Shown one piece after another: positions 15,946 through 24,242 of a stretch of 64,000 nt of DNA (its first letter is position 1; the number at the start of each line of letters is the position of its first letter). Location: assembly GCA_003506435.1 (NCBI GenBank), contig DOAQ01000012.1, positions 141,999 to 205,998 on the forward strand, read 5' to 3'. The notes below the pieces were generated by a model, which saw nothing but the letters and a program-made list of their open reading frames with translations, made no database searches and had not been told where the DNA came from. The translations under genes and the position numbers were made by a program. This DNA comes from Prolixibacteraceae bacterium. GTDB taxonomy: Bacteria; Bacteroidota; Bacteroidia; Bacteroidales; Prolixibacteraceae.

Positions 15946-17718
15946 TTATTTAACGAAAGTAAATTCAGGACTTGGCCCTGATTTGGTACACTGGAATGTC
16001 ATTGTGCTTATATAATTCGTACCGTCGTATACAGCGAAGGTAACGGTGTAGTTTACATCAATCCCGCTTACCTTAGTAACAGCATTCGGAAATTTTGTTG
16101 GTAATAGAACCTTTCCGATAGCCTCTTTTACTCCATCAATGCCAGTTGAAAATCCGGAATAATATTTTCCGGCACGCAGGTCAAAATTGCTGTAAAAAGA
16201 ACTTGCCCCGTAATAGAATTCAGCAGTTCCGTAACTATCAATGTATGAAGCGCCTTTGTTTGCTTTTACATAGTTTACAATGGTAAGAAAATCGCCTGAT
16301 ACCATAGTAAATACAACCGTTGGGTCAAATACCCAGCCATCAGTTCCTGCATGGATAAACTGGTCGGTCTGTTCTGAAACGGGATTATAAACCGTCCATA
16401 TTCCTGATTTAAGCGAATATTCATCGGCACGGGTTCCTAGGCTGGTGCCATAATATTTGTAAACAGCAACTATTTTAGTGCCTTCCAGTGCGTATGGGAA
16501 TTTTTCTGACAGTAGTTTTGGCAGATAGTTACCGGGAAGATCAGTACTCGAAAAATTGTCATATTTTCCGGGAGCGCCCATTGCATCGTAATCAATACTT
16601 GTTACGTAATAGCCATCGGTTGTTTTCTTCCAGCCTGAATTATAGGTATAGAATTCTTCGATAACAATTGGATTGATGATAATGGCTGATTTGGTGCTTT
16701 TTGCTCCTTTTACTGTAATATCAGAAACTTCCCAGGTTGCAGCATTGGTAGATGATGAAACGTATTTCAATGCCACGCGAATTTTCTTCCCGTCGAATGC
16801 TGAAATGTCAACATCTCCGGATTTAACAAAGGTGTAATCACTTCCGGTTGGTAAAGTTGTAATATTGGCGGCAGTCCAGGTTGCTGTTGTTGGATCGGTT
16901 CCGTTATAGTTTGAAGAAACAAGTACTTTTAACTGATCCCACTGACCGTTAACAAATTTTGCAGTTTGATTTACGTTTACGGTTGCATCTATATATCCTG
17001 AAAGATCAATTTCAGGAGAAATTAACCAATCTTCATTGGGTTTATTTCCGCTTGAATAACCCGAAATTTTTGCAAATCCGTCTCCGCTATAACTTGACCA
17101 AGTCCAGGCTTGTGCGCCGAGAGCATCGAATTTGGTAAATGTACCCAGATCACTGGCAAAGTCAAATTCAAATAAAGTTGCAATTTCGCCTGCTCCTGCA
17201 GCAGGGTCAACATCCGAGTATTTGTATTTGACCAGATAAACAGAACCATTGGATACACCTGTTAATGACTTAGCTAAAACACCGGGCAGATATTGGTCGG
17301 CCGGGTTCATTGGGGAAAAATATTTAACGGCGCCAATTGCGTTCGATGCTGTTTTGTAATCGGCATCAGTTAAAGTGTAAGCAGTGGCATTTTTGTAATT
17401 ATTGGTGTAGGAAGGATAGCCATTGTAATAATTGTATGTTACATTGACAATAGATCCTTTGGTAAAAGCCGGATATTTTTTGGCAAGAAAAGCCGGAATA
17501 AATTGATCAGCAGGCTCACTTGCACTGAAGTTATGGTTCTTTTTAACATTTCCGCCCATTGATTCATAATCAGCATCTGTAAGGGTAATCTCCTGATTTG
17601 AAACATACGTAATCTCTTTGGCGTCGATTTCATCGTAGATGTCGTTCATTGGGTTACATGCAGCAAAAAGCAACCCACTCATAAATAATATTGAGAATAT
17701 CTTTTTCATCTTTTTCAT
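15946..17718 (-). CDS. Surface lipoprotein with three internal repeats around a choice-of-anchor J-like domain
   Basis: 590 residues. Lipoprotein signal MKKMKKIFSILFMSGLLFAAC puts the lipid-modified Cys at about 21. Three copies of a roughly 60-residue module follow, at about 44-105, 118-175 and 370-440. Each has a DYxxMG or DYK start, an F(S/F)...PADQ or PGNYLP core and a G..V.V.Y.YY end. Between copies 2 and 3 lies a beta-sandwich (about 183-340) with EDWLISPEIDLSGY, as in choice-of-anchor J domains. The C-terminal 100 residues are a separate beta-rich domain. It lies 26 bp downstream of a TonB receptor, so it may be that receptor's SusD-like surface partner. The ligand is unknown. Confidence 0.8.
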   Translation of the reverse strand: MKKMKKIFSILFMSGLLFAACNPMNDIYDEIDAKEITYVSNQEITLTDADYESMGGNVKKNHNFSASEPADQFIPAFLAKKYPAFTKGSIVNVTYNYYNGYPSYTNNYKNATAYTLTDADYKTASNAIGAVKYFSPMNPADQYLPGVLAKSLTGVSNGSVYLVKYKYSDVDPAAGAGEIATLFEFDFASDLGTFTKFDALGAQAWTWSSYSGDGFAKISGYSSGNKPNEDWLISPEIDLSGYIDATVNVNQTAKFVNGQWDQLKVLVSSNYNGTDPTTATWTAANITTLPTGSDYTFVKSGDVDISAFDGKKIRVALKYVSSSTNAATWEVSDITVKGAKSTKSAIIINPIVIEEFYTYNSGWKKTTDGYYVTSIDYDAMGAPGKYDNFSSTDLPGNYLPKLLSEKFPYALEGTKIVAVYKYYGTSLGTRADEYSLKSGIWTVYNPVSEQTDQFIHAGTDGWVFDPTVVFTMVSGDFLTIVNYVKANKGASYIDSYGTAEFYYGASSFYSNFDLRAGKYYSGFSTGIDGVKEAIGKVLLPTKFPNAVTKVSGIDVNYTVTFAVYDGTNYISTMTFQCTKSGPSPEFTFVK

Positions 17719-17744
17719 TTTTTCAGATTATTACTGTGGATTGC

Positions 17745-20306
17745 TTAAAAATAGATTTTCAATCCGGTTGACCATGTTGTCCCGAATCCGAAATAAACAA
17801 CAGATTTTTGTGGGCCGTGATCTGTTCCGTCGGCGGCATCTGCAACATATTCCGTATTGAGCAGGTTGTTTACATTTGCATATAGCTTGGCATCCAAAGT
17901 CCCAATTTTAAATTTATAATTCATGTTAAGGTCAATCAATCCGTAGTTGGGAAGCTGCCAGGCATCGACCGCATCTTCCGGTTTGACCCGGTTGGTCGGG
18001 TCGAACTGGGCAAAGTTCTTGGCATAATAGGTATAATCGGCTCCAATGCGAAGTTTTGGTAACACTTCATAATTTGCGCTAATTGCGGCAGTGGCCTGTG
18101 CAGAGTTGCCAACATGTACGCCTTTGAAGTATCCTTTGTATGTGCCCAATACATTTTTGTCTTCATCATAAAGTGTAAAACTTACATCATCGGTCCAAGT
18201 CCAGTCTCCCCACGAGAACATACCTTCAATGGTAATTTTTGACGCCGGTTTATAAACAACTTCTGCTTCAACTCCATAATGTAAGGCATTGATCCCCGGA
18301 ATGTTTGCTGAGCCTGCTTGTCCGAAACTTTTTACCAAAGCTTTATCAAGCCAATTGGTATAATATGCATTTGCTTTTCCGAACAACCTTTTCGAAGTAT
18401 AGCTATATCCAACTTCCGCGGTAATTACTGTTTCGTACTTTACGTCTTCGTTAATTGCATTAGTGTAGTTCAGGAAAACATTTGAAAAAACAGGCTCTCG
18501 TTTGATATACCCGGCATTTGCATATACATTGTGTCTTGAATTAATATTATAATTTACACCGGCTTTCACATTCCACGGCAAAAAGTTAATCCAGTCGGAC
18601 ACCTGACTCCCAGGAGCATATAGAAAATAATCGGTGCGCTGGTAGCTCTTGTTTGCAAGCGACCCGGAAACAAAACCTGATAAATTGTCCGAAACATATT
18701 CAGATTGCAGGAACAGGCCGCCCCACAATACTTTTCCGTCGTTGTTGAAGCTGTAATAATCTCCTTCTTTTAATTTGGTGTTGGCGGGTAAGTTTTTGTC
18801 GTCGCTATTCATGTAGAACTGCCCGCCCAGCAAATCGATTACTTCGCTGTAATGTTCTCCTTTATACCATCTTCCGTCAAGGCCTGCGGTCCAGTTCAAT
18901 CCTTTCCACTCGGTGGTTAACGTTGAAATAGCGCCACACCAGACATGATTATTAACCGATGAACCAATGAAAGCCAGTGAACCATCAAGCGATTTGCGAT
19001 TTTCTTCGGCAACTGCATCAAAATCAAGTAACCCTTCAGCGGTACGTTTGATACTGGCATTGTCTTCTCCTGTTGTGTAATTTACCGTCAACCATGATGA
19101 CTTAGTTCCGCCTACACGACGGCCGCCACCCGTACCGGTAGAACCATATATTACTGTATTTAAGAGTGTTTTTTCGTTGATATTCCAATAATGATTTATT
19201 GAAGCAACCGGTTTATGATAGTAATTGTAACCATACGCGCCACCGTAAGTTTTTCCTTCACGGAGACCATAATCGGAATTAAAACGGATACCGTCTTTGT
19301 GGTTTCTGTATTGCTCGATGGTGTGTTTATTTCCTCGTTGGTTGTGTGTTTGCGGCGCTCCAAAGATCGTAAATGACACACGATGATCTTCATTTATTTG
19401 TTTTGAGATATTGCCAAAGTAAGTATAACCTTCATAGCTTAAGCCTTTTACATATCCGTCTCCTGATGTTCGGGTTCCCATAATGGTCACTGCCCAGCCA
19501 TTGTCAAGCAAGCCGGTAGAAACATTGAACGACTCTTTCCTCATTCCGCCGGTCCCCATTCCTGCGTAAATACTTCCACCCCTTTCTGCATCGGTTGTCC
19601 GGGTGAGAACATTAATCGTTCCTCCAACTGAAGACAATCCCATTTTTGCAGCTCCTAAACCTCGTTGTACCTGAATTTTAGAAGTTACATCGGACAGTCC
19701 TTGCCAGTTCGACCAATAGACCTTTGAATCTTCCATGCCATTTACAGGCATTCCATTGATTAGTACCCCAACATTATAGGTGTCGAACCCACGAACACGC
19801 ACGGTAGCATCTCCAAAACCTCCGCCGTCTTTCGTTACATAAACGGAAGGTGTTGTCTTCATAATTTCAGGAAATTCCTGTCCCCCCAGTTTTTCTTCGA
19901 TCATCAGCGGTTCAATTTTCGACATGGTAACCGGTGTCTGGCGATCCTTGGCAAACGATGAGGTAATCAGCACTTCGGCCAGGCCAACCACATTCGATTC
20001 CAGCTTAACGGTTCCAAGTTCCAGAGTTTTATCATCTGCAACTTTTACATTCTTTGTTTGGTTAATGTAACCGATGAATGAAAAAACCAATACATGGTCA
20101 CCGGCCGGAGCTTTCAAAACAAACGATCCGTCAAGGTTGGTTGAAACACCCATTGTCGTGCCTTGTATGGTAACAGTGGCGCCTATTAGCGACTCGTCGG
20201 TTCCGGCATCAATTAGTTTTCCGGTAATTGTTCCTTTCCCGAAGGAATGAAGGGTTGCCAGGCAAACCAAGGCTCCCAATGAAAATTTGATGAATAATTT
20301 TTTCAT
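17745..20306 (-). CDS. TonB-dependent receptor with carboxypeptidase-like N-terminal domain
   Basis: 853 residues. A signal peptide (1-23) is followed by a CarboxypepD_reg-like beta-sandwich (about 26-110: TITGKLIDAGTDESLIGATV...GSFVLKAPAG). A plug domain (about 125-235: VRVRGFDTYNVGVLINGMPVNG, GGTINVLTR) precedes a 22-strand barrel that ends in Phe (TWSTGLKIYF). It is not a SusC type, being shorter and without the SusC signature. It is the first gene of a two-gene operon with the repeat lipoprotein. Substrate cannot be predicted; outer-membrane uptake energised by TonB-ExbBD is expected. Confidence 0.93.
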   Translation of the reverse strand: MKKLFIKFSLGALVCLATLHSFGKGTITGKLIDAGTDESLIGATVTIQGTTMGVSTNLDGSFVLKAPAGDHVLVFSFIGYINQTKNVKVADDKTLELGTVKLESNVVGLAEVLITSSFAKDRQTPVTMSKIEPLMIEEKLGGQEFPEIMKTTPSVYVTKDGGGFGDATVRVRGFDTYNVGVLINGMPVNGMEDSKVYWSNWQGLSDVTSKIQVQRGLGAAKMGLSSVGGTINVLTRTTDAERGGSIYAGMGTGGMRKESFNVSTGLLDNGWAVTIMGTRTSGDGYVKGLSYEGYTYFGNISKQINEDHRVSFTIFGAPQTHNQRGNKHTIEQYRNHKDGIRFNSDYGLREGKTYGGAYGYNYYHKPVASINHYWNINEKTLLNTVIYGSTGTGGGRRVGGTKSSWLTVNYTTGEDNASIKRTAEGLLDFDAVAEENRKSLDGSLAFIGSSVNNHVWCGAISTLTTEWKGLNWTAGLDGRWYKGEHYSEVIDLLGGQFYMNSDDKNLPANTKLKEGDYYSFNNDGKVLWGGLFLQSEYVSDNLSGFVSGSLANKSYQRTDYFLYAPGSQVSDWINFLPWNVKAGVNYNINSRHNVYANAGYIKREPVFSNVFLNYTNAINEDVKYETVITAEVGYSYTSKRLFGKANAYYTNWLDKALVKSFGQAGSANIPGINALHYGVEAEVVYKPASKITIEGMFSWGDWTWTDDVSFTLYDEDKNVLGTYKGYFKGVHVGNSAQATAAISANYEVLPKLRIGADYTYYAKNFAQFDPTNRVKPEDAVDAWQLPNYGLIDLNMNYKFKIGTLDAKLYANVNNLLNTEYVADAADGTDHGPQKSVVYFGFGTTWSTGLKIYF

Positions 20307-20773
20307 AGAATAAATTGTTAATTAAGCTGTAAAATTTGAACTCAATTTATGAAATTTTAAAAGGAGGCATGCAATTATTTTTTAACATTAATTAACAGGT
20401 TGTTTATAACTTCCCGTGGTTGTTTAAAAAGAAAAACATCTTGCAAAAGAAACAGCTTTTTCAATCCTGAACATTAGGAAATCGTTATTTAATCGTTGAT
20501 TCTTCCTGACGATTATTAATTAAAATTGAACGGCGCTTTTTTCGGGGAATTAATTACACATTTACAAAAAAAGCCGGTTTTTTGTATTGATTTAAAAGCT
20601 GTCGTTTTTGTGACTGTTTGATCTTTTTAGGTAAAAGAACAACTCAAATCCTGAAATTTTACCGGACATACCCGGCATTTTCCGTGTATCTATTGTTCAT
20701 ATCTTCTTATTTATGGTGATTGTCTGTTAACTATTTCGTAACATCATGGCGACACATCTGACATCTGTAGTGA
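20307..20773. other. 467-bp intergenic region upstream of the TonB receptor
   Basis: AT-rich and non-coding on both strands as far as I can see. It must contain the promoter for the receptor-lipoprotein operon (minus strand), but no convincing TAnnTTTG element with -33 partner was found. A weak A/T-only hairpin lies around 20565-20583. Confidence 0.4.
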
Positions 20774-22681
20774 TTAATTTTTCAATAATTTGCAGGTTCC
20801 CGTACTTCCATCGTTCAATCTGAATACAACAAAATATATTCCTGCCGGTAGGCCGGAAACATTGATCAGCTTAATTTCCGAATCGATTTCCCCGCTCAAG
20901 AAAGTTCGTCCGGAAAGATCGTTTATGGCGAAACTTTCCACAGAAGAAGGTTTTGCCTGAATCTTTATTTTACCTGAATAAACAGGATTGGGGAATATCC
21001 TGAAAGGTTTTTCCTCACTGGCCAGTTCCGGGATTACGCTATTCGTACCACTTTTTAAATCATTAATATCCCGGGCAATCAATTGGTAGGTAGTTTTATA
21101 CTGACCGATGATTCCCGTGACAGTGTTGGTTCCGGTCGGGATTTTTTGACCCACCAGTTTCGATGAATAGTTCACGTACAAAGGAAAGCTTCCGTAGCCA
21201 TCGCTAAAGGTATAGGTGCCGCCGTCGGAAGGAATGGTGGTACCTGCCTGCGAAAATGTTACATTTTTAAACGATACAAGTTTTCCCTCCAGATTTTCGT
21301 TAACGTCGCTGGTTTTTATTTCGAGGGGAACTACCGGTTTGTTATTTTTCAGATTGCAGAAATAAGTAATGTCTTTTATTTCCGTAAGGTTGTTATATTC
21401 AGTCACTGTTCCGCTTATTACCACGCTGTCGCCAATAGCACCGGTTTCAGGAGCAGTGTAAATGCAAATGGCCTCGCGTTGGCCGTTGTTTTGTATAAAA
21501 TATTCTCCGTCAATAATTTTTGAAACCCGGCCCGATACAATTACGGTCTGATTTACCATTGGACTTACTTCCTGTGTTCCCTGGATAGCAGCCAAACTTG
21601 TCAGGTTATTTTTGCTGATATTTTTATGAATGAAGGCTGAAAAATGCCGGGTACGTTGGTTTTGGGCAGCATCGGTTGCCACTACTTTATAATACAGATA
21701 TTGCCCGCCTGAAAAACCGCTCAGGCTCATTTCCGCCTGATAATTATTCCCGGAGGCAGTCATTGTTGCCGATTTCTCTTCTGAATTGTATGACTTGCCC
21801 CAGTAAACGACAACCGAAGAGATTTGATTTGCTGAACTTACAGAAACCTTAAACTGAACAGTATTTCCTTCAATTGGGATTTCAGGAAGAATAGAATTGC
21901 CTGTAATCTGAATCGTTGGAGCTTGTGAACTCCCCCAAATTAAATCGGCATATTCAGGATAGTCGACAAACGGATTGCGGTTGAGTTGCATATTGAATAC
22001 CCGTTCATTTCTCCGGCGTTCGAAATTGGTAGGCGGAAACTGCCGGTTCCATTCGAGCAGGGCCTGAAGGTTCCCGTGTTGAGGCTGAGGATAAGTTCCG
22101 GTACCGTTTACTGCTGTCAGGTTCATTTCACCGTTAGTGCCTTCGTAACGCACATCCATGTACAAAATCGCCCGTGCAACCTGTCCTTTCACCGCATCGG
22201 ACGGTTCCCATGCGTTGGTATTATACCAGGTTCCCGGCGCCTCAGCCGCCTGTGTCCCGTTTGGCGATACCTTATCAAAGTCGCGGTTGCTGCGGATCTG
22301 GTTTACCGATGCATCAGCCGGATGCAGGTTATGTACATCGCTGTCCATCGGGCGGATGTCCGCAAAATCACCATGTGATTTGGCCCATACGTGTTCCCGG
22401 TTGATATAATCGCCGCCGGTTCCGTAAGTATCGGAGCTTTGCGAACGTTGTGTATACAAAAGGATAACATTTGCCGGATTTGCCGGGTCCGCATCACAAT
22501 AATTCAATAAATATTTGGCATTGTTGTAACTGTAATCAACATGCCCGGAAATAATAGTGTGCAACGCCGATTTCAATGCATCCCCTTTTTTTCCTTCAGC
22601 ATTATTATAGTATTGAACAGGCTGGGAAAGCAGCGTTGAACTAATCAAGAGGAATCCGACAAAACTTAAAAACTTACTCAT
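20774..22681 (-). CDS. Secreted endonuclease I with T9SS sorting domain
   Basis: 635 residues. A signal peptide (about 1-20) leads into an EndA/Vvn-type endonuclease I domain (about 22-255). This domain has INREHVWAKSHGD (catalytic H98) and DSDVHNLHPADASVNQIRSNRDFD, the metal-binding and DNA-cleaving core. A beta-sandwich (about 265-355), an OB-fold-like segment (about 370-460, SGRVSKIIDGEYFIQN) and a second beta domain follow. A type A C-terminal sorting domain (IFPNPVYSGKIKI...SGLPAGIYFVVF...KLLKN) ends the protein. It is expected to be exported by the type IX system and to degrade extracellular DNA for phosphate or nucleotides. Confidence 0.92.
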   Translation of the reverse strand: MSKFLSFVGFLLISSTLLSQPVQYYNNAEGKKGDALKSALHTIISGHVDYSYNNAKYLLNYCDADPANPANVILLYTQRSQSSDTYGTGGDYINREHVWAKSHGDFADIRPMDSDVHNLHPADASVNQIRSNRDFDKVSPNGTQAAEAPGTWYNTNAWEPSDAVKGQVARAILYMDVRYEGTNGEMNLTAVNGTGTYPQPQHGNLQALLEWNRQFPPTNFERRRNERVFNMQLNRNPFVDYPEYADLIWGSSQAPTIQITGNSILPEIPIEGNTVQFKVSVSSANQISSVVVYWGKSYNSEEKSATMTASGNNYQAEMSLSGFSGGQYLYYKVVATDAAQNQRTRHFSAFIHKNISKNNLTSLAAIQGTQEVSPMVNQTVIVSGRVSKIIDGEYFIQNNGQREAICIYTAPETGAIGDSVVISGTVTEYNNLTEIKDITYFCNLKNNKPVVPLEIKTSDVNENLEGKLVSFKNVTFSQAGTTIPSDGGTYTFSDGYGSFPLYVNYSSKLVGQKIPTGTNTVTGIIGQYKTTYQLIARDINDLKSGTNSVIPELASEEKPFRIFPNPVYSGKIKIQAKPSSVESFAINDLSGRTFLSGEIDSEIKLINVSGLPAGIYFVVFRLNDGSTGTCKLLKN

Positions 22682-22706
22682 TCCTGAATGAATTAAAAAT
22701 GGAGTG

Positions 22707-22738
22707 TAAAGATATGCTGACTTAATCTAACAGAACAA
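22707..22738 (-). promoter_or_regulatory. Candidate promoter of the endonuclease gene
   Basis: On the minus strand a TTG (22736-22738) is followed after 21 bp by TATCTTTA (22707-22714, one mismatch to TAnnTTTG), ending 26 bp before the start codon. Confidence 0.45.
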
Positions 22739-23003
22739 TGATATTTCCTGTTTAAAAAATAAACTCCAATTTATGACTGAAAAAAAATCAGCTCCATTTT
22801 TGACCGGAATGAAGTAAAAAAATTCTCTTTTTATGGTTTCACATGATTTTTACTACGAGTTTTTGTCTCGTAAAAACCACTTTTTAAATAAAATTTTACT
22901 TTCTGCGAATGAATTTTTAAAATAATTCAAAAATAAATTACAATATAAATGATTGATAATAAGCGATAAATGAAAACAATTCAAATTTTTTTAAAAAAAT
23001 ATA

Positions 23004-23052
23004 GTATTTTGTATTGCATAGTACCATATTTAGTTCATATATTTGCAATACA
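23004..23052 (+). promoter_or_regulatory. PadR operon promoter with dyad-symmetric operator candidates
   Basis: Promoter: TTG (23014-23016), 21-bp spacer, TATATTTG (23038-23045). The -33 element lies inside an imperfect 21-bp dyad running from GTATTTTG (23004-23011) to GCATAGTAC (23016-23024), with outer GTA/TAC and inner TG/CA symmetric. A second, perfect 9-bp inverted repeat TGTATTGCA (23010-23018) / TGCAATACA (23044-23052) brackets the promoter. The operon encodes a PadR repressor, so autoregulation here is the natural inference. Confidence 0.5.
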
Positions 23053-23291
23053 CAATTCAGTGTAAAGAAGAGTACAGGTTTAAAAAAAGTTCTATACATT
23101 TTGTAACGAAATCAAAAACAAATCGTCTTACGGTTGAAAACAGAAAACAAACAGTCATAAAAACAATTAGAAAACAAACAATCGGCCTCGGGCCTGAAGA
23201 CAATTAAACAACAGAAACAGAAAACAAGAAACAAAACACAAACAAAGTCATGAAAACAAGAAACAACAACACAGGAAACAAAGAAAGTAAA

Positions 23292-23738
23292 ATGAAAACA
23301 GCATTCTTAAAAGGTGGGGCAATCATTATCAGTTTTGTGCTCATCAGCTTTACCGTCAGCGCACAGGACTTTTGGAAACAATTATTGACCGAAAGCAGCC
23401 TCAGCAATGTGGCGATGATTATGGTTGGGAATACCGGAAGAATAAACCCAGCGACTACCAACGCTCAGTCATTGCATGTAAATTTTACAGAAGACAAACC
23501 ATTCAACCATAAAATTGAACATGAAAGCGATAAACCCTTGAATCTGGAGTCGTGGATGACCAAATATTTTGAAGAATCAGTGTATTCGGTAAATGAAGCA
23601 ACAGATGCAAACCTGGAACTTGAAGATTGGATGATCAACAACAAATACTTCAGGACAGAGCCGCGTATCAACACCGAAAAAGATTCGGAACTGGAACTTG
23701 AAAACTGGATGGTTAGCGACAACTTCTGGAGAATGTAA
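23292..23738 (+). CDS. Secreted protein with three LxLExWM repeats
   Basis: 148 residues from the ATG at 23292, chosen because MKTAFLKGGAIIISFVLISF is a clean signal peptide with cleavage after VSAQ. An in-frame ATG at 23250 would add 14 polar residues. The mature protein ends with three diverged copies of an acidic motif: LNLESWMTKYF, LELEDWMINNKYF and LELENWMVSDNFW, spaced about 27 residues. I do not recognise a named family. It is the first gene of the PadR/PspC operon, suggesting an envelope role that is repressed with the PspC proteins. Confidence 0.7.
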   Translation: MKTAFLKGGAIIISFVLISFTVSAQDFWKQLLTESSLSNVAMIMVGNTGRINPATTNAQSLHVNFTEDKPFNHKIEHESDKPLNLESWMTKYFEESVYSVNEATDANLELEDWMINNKYFRTEPRINTEKDSELELENWMVSDNFWRM

Positions 23739-23864
23739 TTTTGGGAATAGTTGCTGTTCCTGTCTGTCCGTTCGGGATAAATGGTTGAAATAGTTCGAAT
23801 GCCTTCAGGGAACGAATGAATTGAAAGAAAGAAAACAGGCATTAACTTCTGAAAAATAATAAAA

Positions 23865-24194
23865 ATGAAAATAGACAACACAAAAGCACAAATGCGAAAA
23901 GGGGTTCTGGAATATTGCATCCTGCTGGTGCTTGAAGAAAAACCTCTTTATGCAAACGACATCATTGACGATTTGAAAAAGTCAAAAATGATTGTTGTGG
24001 AAGGAACCCTCTATCCTTTGCTGACCCGACTGAAAAACGACGGTCTGTTAACGTACCGCTGGGAAGAAAGCACACAAGGTCCTCCGCGAAAATATTACGA
24101 ACTGACCGACGAAGGAAAAGTGTTTCTGAAAGAGTTGGGTGAATCGTGGGACGAGTTGGTTGATGCTGTGGCGATGATTAAAAACCATAACTAG
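23865..24194 (+). CDS. PadR family transcriptional regulator
   Basis: A 109-residue winged-helix repressor. The PadR core begins QMRKGVLEYCILLVLEEKPLYANDIIDDL (9-37). VVEGTLYPLLTRLKNDGLLTY (recognition helix and wing) and PPRKYYELTDEGKVFL follow. The C-terminal dimer helix is short, as in PadR-s2 proteins. It is followed 48 bp later by a PspC-domain gene, an arrangement frequent in Bacteroidota. It probably represses its own operon through the dyad at 23004-23052. Confidence 0.92.
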   Translation: MKIDNTKAQMRKGVLEYCILLVLEEKPLYANDIIDDLKKSKMIVVEGTLYPLLTRLKNDGLLTYRWEESTQGPPRKYYELTDEGKVFLKELGESWDELVDAVAMIKNHN

Positions 24195-24242
24195 TATTCC
24201 CGAAAATAAAATTGAGACAACAACAGGAAAAAACGAATAACA

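Larger units (their letters stand above)
22682..23291. other. Intergenic region and long A-rich leader of the PadR/PspC operon
   Basis: No gene is visible in these 610 bp. The first part has a TACGAG/CTCGTA hairpin (22854-22872). The middle holds the operon promoter and dyads (23004-23052). From about 23130 to 23291 the plus strand is A-rich and very poor in T, giving a long unstructured 5' leader of roughly 240 nt if the promoter call is right. Confidence 0.5.
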
